Assembly (NCBI RefSeq): GCF_000016505.1
Contig: NC_009706.1
Location: 3,472,001 to 3,536,000, forward strand
DNA from: Clostridium kluyveri DSM 555
GTDB lineage: Bacteria > Bacillota > Clostridia > Clostridiales > Clostridiaceae
DNA: 64,000 bases
Reading direction: 5' to 3'
Both the position numbers and the translations under genes were made by a program. This document shows positions 27,869 through 36,072 of the stretch, piece by piece. The notes under the pieces are model-generated. The model ran no database searches. It was not told where the DNA came from and saw only the letters and a program-made list of their open reading frames with translations. Within the stretch, counting starts at the first letter, position 1. Every line of letters begins with the position of its first letter.

Positions 27869-28049
27869 CTTTCTTTAGTTTATCTATTTTAACTTTAATA
27901 CCCGTCAAAATATTATTTTTCGAAATACTGTTCTTACTTTCAAAAAACATTTTAAGTTTATCTTGTTTATAGCAGAAAACTGAAATAATACATAAACTCA
28001 ATATCTCTGTAATTGAAAGCACTACAATGCACAAAAAGAAAAAGTTCAT
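27855..28049 (-). CDS. Small hydrophobic protein with Lys-rich tail, type I toxin-like
   Basis: 64 residues: a membrane helix at about 3-26 (FFLCIVVLSITEILSLCIIS) followed by a basic tail (KVKIDKLKKENNK). This is the build of small pore-forming toxins such as those of clostridial type I systems, but also of ordinary small membrane proteins. The ATG follows GGGGG with eight bases between. An extended -10 (TGCTATAAT) lies at 28157-28165. A convergent short transcript ends inside its 3' end. TGAGTGATTACAG occurs near the 5' end of both transcripts (27768-27781 and 28086-28099). Confidence 0.55.
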   Translation of the reverse strand: MNFFFLCIVVLSITEILSLCIISVFCYKQDKLKMFFESKNSISKNNILTGIKVKIDKLKKENNK

Positions 28050-28156
28050 TCACATTACCCCCTTTCATTGTGCCAACTTATTATCCCTGTAATCACTCAT
28101 ACAGTAATGATAAAAAGGGGGAATTCTATATAACATGAATCATTACTATTAAATAC

Positions 28157-28165
28157 ATTATAGCA
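28157..28165 (-). promoter_or_regulatory. Extended -10 promoter of the small hydrophobic gene
   Basis: TGCTATAAT on the minus strand, an extended -10 element with perfect TATAAT. It would give a 5' leader of about 100 bases containing the TGAGTGATTACAG block. Confidence 0.45.
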
Positions 28166-28457
28166 TAATAATGGTAATATCTTAAAGATAATAAATTTAT
28201 GTATTTTTTATATTTGTATAAACAAATTTTTAATTGCCTCTCTAAAATTATTTAACATAATTATTTCAACAAACAAAACAATATATTACAAATATTCTAT
28301 TAATTAACATCACCTTTCAATTTTCTCAATCCTTTTATACAGTCTTTATAAAGTATACCCTTAAGCTTTTTATGTAAAATAGAAATTCCAATTTAAAATT
28401 AACTTATAGTTTCTAAAAATATTTTTGATAAATTGGATAAAATAAACGACTCCAAAA
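28166..28457. other. Intergenic, no supported gene
   Basis: AT-rich. A start-less minus frame at 28308-28398 reads HKKLKGILYKDCIKGLRKLK and ends GDVN; it may be the tail of a lost gene but is too short to assign. Confidence 0.3.
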
Positions 28458-28814
28458 TTAACAATTTATAATACCAATATTATCAGTAATAAAAGCCTCA
28501 GCCGGATTTGCAAGATTGTAATTTACCCGCACCGTACTTCCTTCTGATATTTCTGGTATAACAGGATACTTTTTTTGGCCTACCGGAATAATACCCCACC
28601 TTATTATTTTGCTTTTCAGCTTTAAGCTTTCACTTATTTGGTAAGTAACAGAATCAACTATATAGCAAACGGTTATTATTGTAGAAAAGTCCAGTCCTTT
28701 ATTTTTAACTTTCGTAACAATGCCATTCGTCACCTGAGTGCATAATGCTCTCTTTTTTTCCTCATAATATTCAATCCACCTTTTAAAATTCCCAATCGAC
28801 TTCACCCATTTCAT
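28458..28814 (-). CDS. DUF3592-like protein, unknown function
   Basis: 118 residues. The core has NGIVTKVKNKG, a beta-rich middle, and ends GSTVRVNYNLANPAEAFI, which resembles the V-x-V-x-Y-x-P-x-N-P-x-x-A-x-x motif of DUF3592 proteins. No clear membrane segment, although many family members have two. The ribosome binding site is weak (ATTGAAATT). Inside the islet; no operon partner. Confidence 0.5.
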   Translation of the reverse strand: MKWVKSIGNFKRWIEYYEEKKRALCTQVTNGIVTKVKNKGLDFSTIITVCYIVDSVTYQISESLKLKSKIIRWGIIPVGQKKYPVIPEISEGSTVRVNYNLANPAEAFITDNIGIINC

Positions 28815-29135
28815 AGAAATTTCAATCTATGTTCAATCCCTTATTTTTCGAAAATATAGTATTATATCCTAATAAAGAATACTTAAGGATATTAACCTTA
28901 TAAAAATAAAATATACTATTTTATAATATATGTAAATAAATTTAAGATATAGTTCTCTTTTGTTTTAAATATAGTAAGTTGAGTATAATGCTTAATACCA
29001 TAAAGATACTTTAAAGTCACTTATTGTTGTTCTAATTGGTGAAAGCCCTAGGATTACCCCTGGGGCTTTCTAAATCCTTAATTTGACATAATACTATATT
29101 TCCAAGTATTATGCTATTTGTAACAACAATATATT
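28815..29135. other. Intergenic; one hairpin, no gene
   Basis: GAAAGCCC and GGGGCTTTC (29040-29071) form a strong hairpin without a clear T-run, perhaps the terminator of the remnant at 29136. Nothing else seen. Confidence 0.4.
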
Positions 29136-29603
29136 CTACATCTGGTTAAACAACTTATCAAATAGTATTTTATTTCTCTTCTGTGGATCTTGAATTAGTT
29201 TGTTATAAGGGATGATTTCCATATATGCTTTATATGAATCTATATATTTATAATACCCCATACTATCTGGAGTTTTCTTCAAATCTTCAAGTTTTGCATA
29301 TCTTCTCATTTTGCTGTCAATGTTACATAAAATATAGCAAAAAAATCTAACGTTTTCGGTATCGCTTAAGAATTCTCCATCTTTACTTTTAATTTTCCCC
29401 TCTATAATATCATTCATATATTCCTTAACTTGCCTAATTGGATTCTCTTCATCAGTATAGTTTTCTCTTCCAGGTCTTTTAAATTCAATTATAGTTATAT
29501 TTCTATATGGTTGCGTATTCTCGTCTGTAAAAGCAAATGACCCTACTCCAATTTGATAGACACTAAGAATCCCTATATAATAAAAATAAGAACCTTCTAG
29601 AAA
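29136..29603 (-). pseudogene. C-terminal fragment of a large ATP-binding/nuclease-like protein
   Basis: The open stretch runs from a TAG at 29604-29606 to the stop at 29136 with no start codon for its first 60 codons. It contains NITIIEFKRPGRENY, which looks like the E-x-K part of a PD-(D/E)xK nuclease fold, and AYMEIIPYNKLIQD...KRNKILFDKL. I recall a similar C-terminus in large GHKL-type ATP-binding proteins of Firmicutes; that link is from memory and needs a search. The ATG at 29415-29417 could give a 93-residue product but has only a poor site (GTTAAGGAAT). Confidence 0.45.
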
Positions 29604-29671
29604 CTATAAAGATAATTCATAACAAGAGTCATAGAATCACCTGATGCAAAAGTGAAAGAGGGGGTGTGATT

Positions 29672-29797
29672 TTGAAAAGTAAATCCTTAATAATTAGATT
29701 CATATATAATAACGACAATTATAACGATTATATTAACTATATACTTTTTATAGGTGACATTCAGAACAATAAATTAATACCTGATAATCTCATATAG
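29672..29797 (+). CDS. Possible small protein, unknown
   Basis: 41 residues from TTG 29672, with a very strong site (GAGGGGGTGTGAT) just upstream. The sequence is rich in Asn, Tyr and Ile (YNNDNYNDYINYILFIGD) and has no recognised family. The good site is the only reason to list it; it could be the start of a truncated gene. Confidence 0.35.
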   Translation: MKSKSLIIRFIYNNDNYNDYINYILFIGDIQNNKLIPDNLI

Positions 29798-29884
29798 GGT
29801 ATTTATCTTTCTTTATTATTATGTTACTGGTTGTGTTATTTTGCATTAAAAAAGACCCTTACATATAAGCAAAAGCCTTGATAT

Positions 29885-29961
29885 TGGCGCACCCAGCAGG
29901 GCTCGAACCTGCGGCCTCTGGATTCGAAGTCCATCACTCTATCCAACTGAGCTATGGGTGC
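29885..29961 (-). tRNA. tRNA-Arg (anticodon TCG)
   Basis: GCACCCA acceptor, D-loop with GCTCAGTTGGATAGAG, anticodon loop CTTCGAA, T-arm GGTTCGAGCC and an encoded CCA at 29885-29887. It is the last tRNA in the cluster. Its 3' 42 bases (29885-29926) recur at 24221-24262, so it is the attachment site of the adjoining islet. Confidence 0.95.
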
Positions 29962-29988
29962 TTATTAATTTTATTCTAAAAATACAAA

Positions 29989-30062
29989 TGGAGCGGGTGA
30001 AGGGAATCGAACCCTCATAACTAGCTTGGAAGGCTAGCACTCTACCATTGAGTTACACCCGC
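29989..30062 (-). tRNA. tRNA-Gly (anticodon TCC), copy 1
   Basis: GCGGGTG acceptor, anticodon loop CTTCCAA, GGTTCGATTCC T-arm, encoded CCA. Differs at one base from the copy at 30759-30832. Confidence 0.95.
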
Positions 30063-30080
30063 ATAGAATTCTTCTTTATT

Positions 30081-30155
30081 TGGAGCGGAAGACGGGATTC
30101 GAACCCGCGACGTTCACCTTGGCAAGGTGACGCTCTACCACTGAGCCACTCCCGC
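30081..30155 (-). tRNA. tRNA-Gly (anticodon GCC)
   Basis: GCGGGAG acceptor, anticodon loop TTGCCAA, GGTTCGAATCC T-arm, encoded CCA. Confidence 0.95.
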
Positions 30156-30224
30156 AATATATATAAACGTATACTTTCCACACTATCTTAACCAGCTATA
30201 ATAAAAACACATTATTGATAAAAT

Positions 30225-30308
30225 TGGTGCAGGTGAAGGGAGTCGAACCCCCACGCCATAGGCGCTAGATCCTAAGTCTAGTGCGTCTGCCAATTCCGCC
30301 ACACCTGC
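30225..30308 (-). tRNA. tRNA-Leu (anticodon TAG)
   Basis: 84 bases with a long variable arm (class II), anticodon loop CTTAGGA, GGTTCGACTCC T-arm, encoded CCA. Confidence 0.95.
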
Positions 30309-30348
30309 ATTTAAAACAAACATAGGTCAAATACTTTAAGATACCAAC

Positions 30349-30424
30349 TGGTGGCTTACCGGGGAATCGAACCCCGGACACCATGATTAAAAGTCATGTG
30401 CTCTACCAACTGAGCTAGTAAACC
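30349..30424 (-). tRNA. tRNA-Lys (anticodon TTT)
   Basis: Anticodon loop CTTTTAA flanked by CATGA/TCATG, GGTTCGATTCC T-arm, encoded CCA. Confidence 0.95.
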
Positions 30425-30426
30425 AT

Positions 30427-30501
30427 TGGCTGGGATGGCAGGATTTGAACCTACGAATGGTGGAGTCAAAGTCCACTGCCTTACCACTTGGCTACATCCC
30501 A
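30427..30501 (-). tRNA. tRNA-Gln (anticodon TTG)
   Basis: TGGGATG acceptor, anticodon loop CTTTGAC between GTGGA and TCCAC, GGTTCAAATCC T-arm, encoded CCA. Confidence 0.95.
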
Positions 30502-30507
30502 TTAAAC

Positions 30508-30584
30508 TGGGGTGAGCGATGGGACTCGAACCCACGACAACCAGAACCACAATCTGGCGCTCTACCAACTGAACTACGCTCACC
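30508..30584 (-). tRNA. tRNA-His (anticodon GTG)
   Basis: GTGAGC acceptor with a 5' G for the extra His -1 base, anticodon loop TTGTGGT between CCAGA and TCTGG, encoded CCA. Confidence 0.95.
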
Positions 30585-30593
30585 GTATTATTT

Positions 30594-30669
30594 TGGTACG
30601 CCATCGGGGGCTCGAACCCCGGGCAACCTGATTAAGAGTCAGATGCTCTACCAACTGAGCTAATGGCGC
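30594..30669 (-). tRNA. tRNA-Lys (anticodon CTT)
   Basis: GCGCCAT acceptor, anticodon loop CTCTTAA, GGTTCGAGCC T-arm, encoded CCA. Confidence 0.95.
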
Positions 30670-30676
30670 ATATCTA

Positions 30677-30753
30677 TGGTGCGTCTTAAGGGATTCGAAC
30701 CCCTGGCCCACGGCTTAGAAGGCCGTTGCTCTATCCAACTGAGCTAAAGACGC
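30677..30753 (-). tRNA. tRNA-Arg (anticodon TCT)
   Basis: GCGTCTT acceptor, anticodon loop CTTCTAA between CGGC and GCCG, GGTTCGAATCC T-arm, encoded CCA. Confidence 0.95.
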
Positions 30754-30758
30754 ACGCC

Positions 30759-30832
30759 TGGAGCGGGTGAAGGGAATCGAACCCTCATAACTAGCTTGGA
30801 AGGCTAGCACTCTGCCATTGAGTTACACCCGC
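30759..30832 (-). tRNA. tRNA-Gly (anticodon TCC), copy 2
   Basis: Same as the copy at 29989-30062 except for one base in the D-arm region. Confidence 0.95.
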
Positions 30833-30883
30833 ACAAATCGCTTCATAAGCAAACTAAATCTGGACAGTTTACTTAGAATCAAA

Positions 30884-30959
30884 TGGTCGGGGTGACAGGG
30901 ATTGAACCTGCGACCTCATGGTCCCAAACCACGCGCGCTCCCATCTGCGCCACACCCCG
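30884..30959 (-). tRNA. tRNA-Pro (anticodon TGG)
   Basis: CGGGGTG acceptor, anticodon loop TTTGGGA between CGTGG and CCATG, GGTTCAATCC T-arm, encoded CCA. First tRNA after the promoter. Confidence 0.95.
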
Positions 30960-31028
30960 ACGTTAAAAGTACTAAAAGTATTAATACCTTAAACTAAAAA
31001 TTACCTACAACTCTTGACGACATTAATT

Positions 31029-31057
31029 ATTCTACACGATATATATTAATTCGTCAA
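31029..31057 (-). promoter_or_regulatory. Sigma-A promoter of the tRNA cluster
   Basis: TTGACG-N17-TAGAAT on the minus strand, about 60 bases before tRNA-Pro. Near-consensus hexamers and ideal spacing; it probably serves all eleven tRNAs. Confidence 0.8.
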
Positions 31058-31086
31058 TACCTATTTTCTAGTTTTTTTATTTTTCT

Positions 31087-31557
31087 TTAAATTCCTTTAA
31101 TATCTGGACTTACAATTCCTTTCTGCATATCTATAGTTACAACACTATTGAACCCATCCCTAGGTACAGAGGGACTTCCTGGATTAATAAACCATATTCC
31201 CTCTTCATAAACTATTTGTGATATATGAGTATGTCCAAATAAAACTATATCAGCTTTCCGTTCCAAGGCTCTGCATTTTAGCCTAGATAAACTATATTTA
31301 ACATCATATCTATGTCCGTGAGTTATAAAGAACCTTTTGCCACTTATGATTTCTAATCTCTCAACAGGAGCATCTACATTAAAATCACAGTTACCACTTA
31401 CATTAATAATAGAGCCTGTATAAATCTTTTTTATTTCATTAACATCCTGAACATTATCTCCTAAATGAATAATTAGTTCTGTGTTATACAGTACATCCAC
31501 AACTTTATTTATGAACTTTTTATACCTATGAGTATCACTTACTACCCCTATATGCAA
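31087..31557 (-). CDS. YfcE-type metallophosphoesterase
   Basis: 156 residues with the calcineurin-type motifs: GVVSDTH (D-x-H), LIHLGDNV (GDxx), NVSGNCD (GNCD), FITHGH and FGHTHI (GHTH). All metal ligands are present. Family members cleave phosphodiesters in vitro; the natural substrate is unknown. The start is TTG at 31557 after AAGGAGGTATAAG, which overlaps the rdgB end, so it is translated from the rph-rdgB operon. Confidence 0.85.
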   Translation of the reverse strand: MHIGVVSDTHRYKKFINKVVDVLYNTELIIHLGDNVQDVNEIKKIYTGSIINVSGNCDFNVDAPVERLEIISGKRFFITHGHRYDVKYSLSRLKCRALERKADIVLFGHTHISQIVYEEGIWFINPGSPSVPRDGFNSVVTIDMQKGIVSPDIKGI

Positions 31558-31559
31558 AC

Positions 31560-32168
31560 TTATACCTCCTTCATAAGGTACCTCATTTCCTTTTCCAACT
31601 CTTTTAACGCCATAGCTCTATGACTTATACAATTTTTAAGTATAGAATCCATTTCCCCAAAGGTCATGTTATATTCCGGTATATAAAATAATGGATCATA
31701 TCCAAATCTATTGGTTCCTCTTTCTTCTTCACATATTATACCCGCTATTTCTCCCTGGACCTCTAGAGCTTTACTGTCATTTATTATTAATGTAATTGCA
31801 CATACAAATTTAGCCTTTCTATCCTCATAGCCTTTATATTCCAAAAGTTTTAAAAGTTTTTCATTATTTTTTTTATCATTTCCATGTTCCCCTGCAAATC
31901 TTGCAGAATATACCCCCGGCTTTCCATCTAGCCCCCTTACCACAAGACCTGAATCATCTGCCAGTACCATACACTTAATTTTCAGCAAGTCATATATAGT
32001 TTTAGCTTTTTTATAAGCATTTTCTTGAAATGTAGTTCCATCCTCTACAATATCAATATCTATGTTAGCCTCTTTCATAGATATAACTTCTATTGGATAT
32101 TTAGAAAGTATTTGTTTTATTTCCTTTATCTTATTAACATTATTGCTTGCTACTATTAATTTTTTCAT
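31560..32168 (-). CDS. rdgB: XTP/dITP pyrophosphatase (RdgB/HAM1)
   Basis: 202 residues. It removes deaminated purine nucleotides (XTP, dITP) so they do not enter DNA or RNA. Motifs: [10 protein letters not shown] at the N-terminus, [22 protein letters not shown], and the C-terminal [10 protein letters not shown] and SHRAMAL. The start is ATG at 32166-32168, which overlaps the rph stop (TAATG), giving tight coupling. The pairing of rph with rdgB is common in Firmicutes. Confidence 0.92.
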   Translation of the reverse strand: MKKLIVASNNVNKIKEIKQILSKYPIEVISMKEANIDIDIVEDGTTFQENAYKKAKTIYDLLKIKCMVLADDSGLVVRGLDGKPGVYSARFAGEHGNDKKNNEKLLKLLEYKGYEDRKAKFVCAITLIINDSKALEVQGEIAGIICEEERGTNRFGYDPLFYIPEYNMTFGEMDSILKNCISHRAMALKELEKEMRYLMKEV

Positions 32169-32914
32169 TACTCCCCACCTGTTCCTATCCATAGAGAATC
32201 CATTTTTAAACTATCCTTTTGTGCACTAATCATACTTTTTATTCCTTTTTCTGCTAAAGCTAAAAGTTCTTTTAAATCTTCCCTGGTAAAAGGATTTTGT
32301 TCTCCTGTGCCTTGTATTTCAACAAATTCTCCTGAATCTGTCATCACTACATTCATGTCTACTTTAGCCCTAGAATCTTCCAAATAACATAAATCCAACA
32401 TTCTTGTATCATTTACTATTCCCACACTTACAGCGCTTACAAAATCTCTTATAGGATATATAGTAAAAGGATTTTGTTTGTGAAGTTTATTCACAGCATC
32501 AACCAAAGCTACAAAAGCACCGGATATAGATGCAGTTCTGGTACCTCCATCTGCCTGGATCACATCACAATCAACCCATATAGTTTTTTCTCCTATGGCC
32601 CTTAAATCTACCACGGACCTAAGAGCCCTGCCTATTATTCTTTGAATCTCCATAGTTCTCCCGTCAATTCTACCTCTATTTATATCTCTAGCCTTTCTTA
32701 CTTGGGTAGCTCTAGGAATCATATTATACTCACAGGTAATCCAACCTTCTCCTCTCCCTTTTAAAAAAGGCGGTACTTTATCCTCTATAGAAGCGGTACA
32801 TATTACCTTTGTATCTCCATTTTCTATTAATACAGAGCCCTCTGCATATTTTGTATAATTTCTGGTTATCTTTACAGGTCTAATTTGGTTACATTTTCTA
32901 CCATCGACTCTCAT
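32168..32914 (-). CDS. rph: Ribonuclease PH
   Basis: 248 residues. A phosphorolytic 3'-5' exoribonuclease that trims tRNA 3' ends. Motifs: [38 protein letters not shown] and [17 protein letters not shown]. It lies directly upstream of a tRNA cluster in the same direction, separated from it by two genes and a promoter. The start ATG follows TGGAGG. Confidence 0.94.
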   Translation of the reverse strand: MRVDGRKCNQIRPVKITRNYTKYAEGSVLIENGDTKVICTASIEDKVPPFLKGRGEGWITCEYNMIPRATQVRKARDINRGRIDGRTMEIQRIIGRALRSVVDLRAIGEKTIWVDCDVIQADGGTRTASISGAFVALVDAVNKLHKQNPFTIYPIRDFVSAVSVGIVNDTRMLDLCYLEDSRAKVDMNVVMTDSGEFVEIQGTGEQNPFTREDLKELLALAEKGIKSMISAQKDSLKMDSLWIGTGGE

Positions 32915-32959
32915 ATTCTACCTCCACAATTAAAACTATATTCTTCAATTATACCCTAA

Positions 32960-33949
32960 TTATTTTAATTTTTCTTCTAATATAAATAATTCATCTCTTC
33001 CAGGAGCATCTATTTCCTCTTCCTCGCCATTGCAAATTAGCTTATATCCACCTTTAGTAATTTCTCCCACAACACAAGCTTTAATACCTTCATTCTCCAA
33101 CATGCGAACTAATTCTTCACCTTTTGGAGTTGTAATAAGCATACTTCCCGATGAAATTAACTTTAAGGGATCTATTAAATAATGACCGCATATTTTTTCT
33201 GTTATCTTAGTTATTGGTAACTTATCTTTGTAAACTTTAAAACCAACTCTACTGGCCTCGGCAATTTCCCATAGAGCCCCTAGTATTCCTCCTTCTGTTA
33301 TATCATGCATAGAATTAACTCCAAATCCTCCTGATAATATTCCCTCTTTAACCACACTTATTTGTTTTATATAATTCTTAGCTTCATTTATCTCTTCTTT
33401 AGTAAGTAAACCAATCAATTTATCTTCATAGTCATTCACTATAATACTAGTACCTTCCAAGCATAAACATTTCGTTGCCACTATATCATCTTTTTCTTTT
33501 GCTCCTGACGTAGATACTGCTTTTCCCTTATCACCTTTTCCTATGGCAGTACAGGATATTACTATTTTATTCACTGCACTGGTTACTTCAGTATGTCCTC
33601 CTAAAATTTCCACATTTAACTTCTTAGCTTCGTCACTAATTTCTCCCATAAGTCTATTTATATCCTCTAAAGAAGCTCCTTCAGGCAAAAGTATTGTAAC
33701 CAAAAGGCCTACCGGCTCAATCCCACAAGATGCTATATCATTACAGTTTATATGTACTGCAAGTCTTCCACTATTTATATTGGCTCCAGTAATAGGATCC
33801 GTGGAAACAACACACTCTTTATCCCCAAAATTTATTACACTGCAATCCTCTCCTATTCCACTTCTTACTCTAACATCATTTCTTTCAACAGATCTATTTT
33901 TATCTATTATACTTTTTAAATCTTTCCAGTCTAGCTTTCCAGCTTTCAT
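32960..33949 (-). CDS. PurM-like (AIR synthase/HypE-related) protein, function unknown
   Basis: 329 residues with the ATP-binding PurM fold: GIGEDCSVINFGD near the start, STDPITG, NDIASCGIEPVGLLVTILLP, GGHTEVT and MHDITEGGILGALWE. These are features of the AIR synthase/HypE/ThiL/SelD superfamily. It is not purM (length and context differ), and no hyp genes are near. It precedes rph by 45 bp and so may be in its operon. Substrate unknown. Confidence 0.75.
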   Translation of the reverse strand: MKAGKLDWKDLKSIIDKNRSVERNDVRVRSGIGEDCSVINFGDKECVVSTDPITGANINSGRLAVHINCNDIASCGIEPVGLLVTILLPEGASLEDINRLMGEISDEAKKLNVEILGGHTEVTSAVNKIVISCTAIGKGDKGKAVSTSGAKEKDDIVATKCLCLEGTSIIVNDYEDKLIGLLTKEEINEAKNYIKQISVVKEGILSGGFGVNSMHDITEGGILGALWEIAEASRVGFKVYKDKLPITKITEKICGHYLIDPLKLISSGSMLITTPKGEELVRMLENEGIKACVVGEITKGGYKLICNGEEEEIDAPGRDELFILEEKLK

Positions 33950-34024
33950 AAAATTTCTTCCTTTCTAAAATAAATAAGAACTATTTTTCATCCTACTTCA
34001 TATTATTTATATAAGGATTAATTT

Positions 34025-35452
34025 ATGGTAGGTGTAAATATTTTGAAATATATAGGACCTTTTTTGAGAATTAATAAGATAAACCCCTATAATATTAAAC
34101 ATCAATTATTTTATTTCTCAAAAGAATCTTTAAAAGAAATTGTATTACATTCAAAGTGTGGAATTTTTACCCCAATCAAAGAACTAAACACAAAAAATAT
34201 ATCTAACTTTGATATTACCACATTTAAAGATGTTTCTCCACTTCTATGTATATATAGAAAAGCAAATCCTATCCTTATAAACATGGATAACAAACTTTGT
34301 TGGAATGAGGATAAATTTAAAAAAGAAATAAACATAGATAGCAATGCATTTATGACCTTGTGCTTGCTGGAACTTTCAGACTACTATACCTCTTTTTATA
34401 ACATAGATAAGAATAAATACAATTTAAAACCACTTTACAATTTAATATGTAAAAATCAACTGGAATTTTATGCTTTACATTTTAGAAACGTACAAGGTAT
34501 TTTTATTGACAAAAAACATGAAAGCAATTCTGCTCCTGAGGATTTAAAATTCATAGAAAAAAACAAAAAATTCAAATTCTCATCTCAAGCTCTTTTGATG
34601 GCTGCTTATTACAAATGCAGTCTCCTTCTTGAAAATGAAGAAAAAGAAGAATTTAAAAACTTTTCTTTTGACATTTTAAATATGCTTATTAATTCAAAAG
34701 AAGAACTATACGATTTATCTTTTGAAGAACTTACAAAATTATGCTTTGGTTTAAATATATTTTATAATTATTCAAAAGACAATCAATGTAAAGACTTAAT
34801 ATTAGACATATCCGAACTTTTATTTGAAAAGTATTATAAAGAAAACTCCCAATCCAGTATATTAAAAAACATAGATGTGGAAAATGATGCATTAAACTAT
34901 ATAAACTATACTTTAATATATAGAAACACAAATATTATGAAATCCAAAGATAATGCAAAATTTATATCTGAAAGACTTTTAAAACTCTATGATGCAGAGA
35001 AAGGATTGTTTATAAAAAATACATCCAAAAAAAATATAGAATTTACATCTCTTGAAATTATGCTTTATCTTATGGTTTTTATGATAGATACAGCTTTATA
35101 TAGAGATGAAAATAAAAATAATTTAGTAGTGCTAGATATTTTTAAACGTCAACTAATCGATTCAGGTATAATTTTAAGTTGGCCTGAAACCCCTAATTTA
35201 AATGATGTAGAAAGATATAGGAGTTTTTCCCTTAAATCAGAAGATTTATTGGAAGAACAAAATTTCAGACCATCTTCGATTCCTTCGCCAGAATCCTGCG
35301 AAGTAGCCCCTGTTTTTGCTAAATATGTAACTTACAGTAGAAAAAAAGAAAATTTTAAATCTATAAAGGCTTCTTTCGATACCTATAAAAATATGTTCAT
35401 ATTTTTCCTTGTAATACATTTTTTTAAGCCAGAATCGCCTTTAAATGTATAG
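34025..35452 (+). CDS. Hypothetical protein, 475 residues, unknown
   Basis: No known family recognised. It is rich in Lys, Asn and Leu, has no signal peptide and no clear membrane helix, and is mostly helical in appearance. The segment ENFRPSSIPSPESCEVAPVF near residue 410 (here RPSSIPSPESCEVAP) is the most conserved-looking part and may be a catalytic or binding loop. The ATG at 34025 follows AAGGA by seven bases; a TTG at 34043 after GGTAGGTG is an alternative. It is divergent from the PurM-like gene. Confidence 0.6.
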   Translation: MVGVNILKYIGPFLRINKINPYNIKHQLFYFSKESLKEIVLHSKCGIFTPIKELNTKNISNFDITTFKDVSPLLCIYRKANPILINMDNKLCWNEDKFKKEINIDSNAFMTLCLLELSDYYTSFYNIDKNKYNLKPLYNLICKNQLEFYALHFRNVQGIFIDKKHESNSAPEDLKFIEKNKKFKFSSQALLMAAYYKCSLLLENEEKEEFKNFSFDILNMLINSKEELYDLSFEELTKLCFGLNIFYNYSKDNQCKDLILDISELLFEKYYKENSQSSILKNIDVENDALNYINYTLIYRNTNIMKSKDNAKFISERLLKLYDAEKGLFIKNTSKKNIEFTSLEIMLYLMVFMIDTALYRDENKNNLVVLDIFKRQLIDSGIILSWPETPNLNDVERYRSFSLKSEDLLEEQNFRPSSIPSPESCEVAPVFAKYVTYSRKKENFKSIKASFDTYKNMFIFFLVIHFFKPESPLNV

Positions 35453-35615
35453 ATTAAATATATTTTTAGAAATAAATTTTATAATTTTAGGACATAATAA
35501 TATAACCTAAAGTACAAGCACCTTAAGTATATAAGAATAATCAACAAAAAACCATTTTTAAAATATTTTATAATCCCTTAAATTCATCCAGCTTCTATAA
35601 GGAGGGTGATACCTA

Positions 35616-35774
35616 ATGATGGATATTAATTGTTCTGAAAATTGTGTTCATGAAAAAAACGGAAAATGTACTTTAAACTACGTTACTCCTATTACGAGCC
35701 TTTCCTCTTTAGAAACGAACTGCATATATTTTACTCCTAAAAAGAAATCCAATAATGAATCTACTCATCTTTAA
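35616..35774 (+). CDS. Small Cys-rich protein, unknown
   Basis: 52 residues starting MMDINCSENCVHEKNGKCTL and containing a fourth Cys in LETNCIYF. The pattern C-x3-C-x7-C-x18-C suggests a small metal-binding knuckle. Similar short clostridial proteins have been labelled hydroxymyristoyl-ACP dehydratase in databases (from memory); that name is not supported by this length. The start ATG follows AAGGAGGGTGAT, an almost ideal site. Confidence 0.65.
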   Translation: MMDINCSENCVHEKNGKCTLNYVTPITSLSSLETNCIYFTPKKKSNNESTHL

Positions 35775-35831
35775 AATATGGGGGATAAGTTATTTAAAAT
35801 TGATCTACATTTCTAATTTGACATAAGATCT

Positions 35832-36034
35832 CATCAAGTGATTCTTGGGTTCAGATGGAGTTTGATATAGGGAAATACTTATCTCCATCTGAACCTTATT
35901 AACAGTATTCTTAGTGTCTTTAGCACTTAGAATACGTTATCCTTTAGGGGAAGAACTTACCCAGATGCGTTAGAAATGCTTATCTCCCACTTTGAAGAAG
36001 GTAGGAATATTAGGGCTGGCAGCATTCAGATAAA
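35832..36034 (+). repeat. Dispersed hairpin repeat, copy R2 (full length)
   Basis: CATCAAGTGATTCTTGG, then hairpin I GGTTCAGATGGAG/CTCCATCTGAACC (35848-35895), hairpin II GTATTCTTAGTG/CACTTAGAATAC (35905-35935), then the 3' module with CCCACTTTGAAGAAGG and TCAGATAA. It lies between the Cys-rich gene and the convergent solute-binding protein gene. Confidence 0.7.
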
Positions 36035-36072
36035 TATAAAATAAGATCCTTTTTAAAAATACTTTACATAAT

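Noticed and set aside
28308-28398. Minus-strand stretch ending GLRKLKGDVN
   Set aside because: No start codon, about 30 codons only; could be a remnant but cannot be assigned.
30356-30663. Open frames across the tRNA cluster on both strands
   Set aside because: They consist of tRNA gene sequence; no real protein expected.
32960-33949. PurM-like gene considered as hypE or purM
   Set aside because: No hyp or pur neighbours, and the sequence lacks the features that would separate these from the many uncharacterised paralogues.
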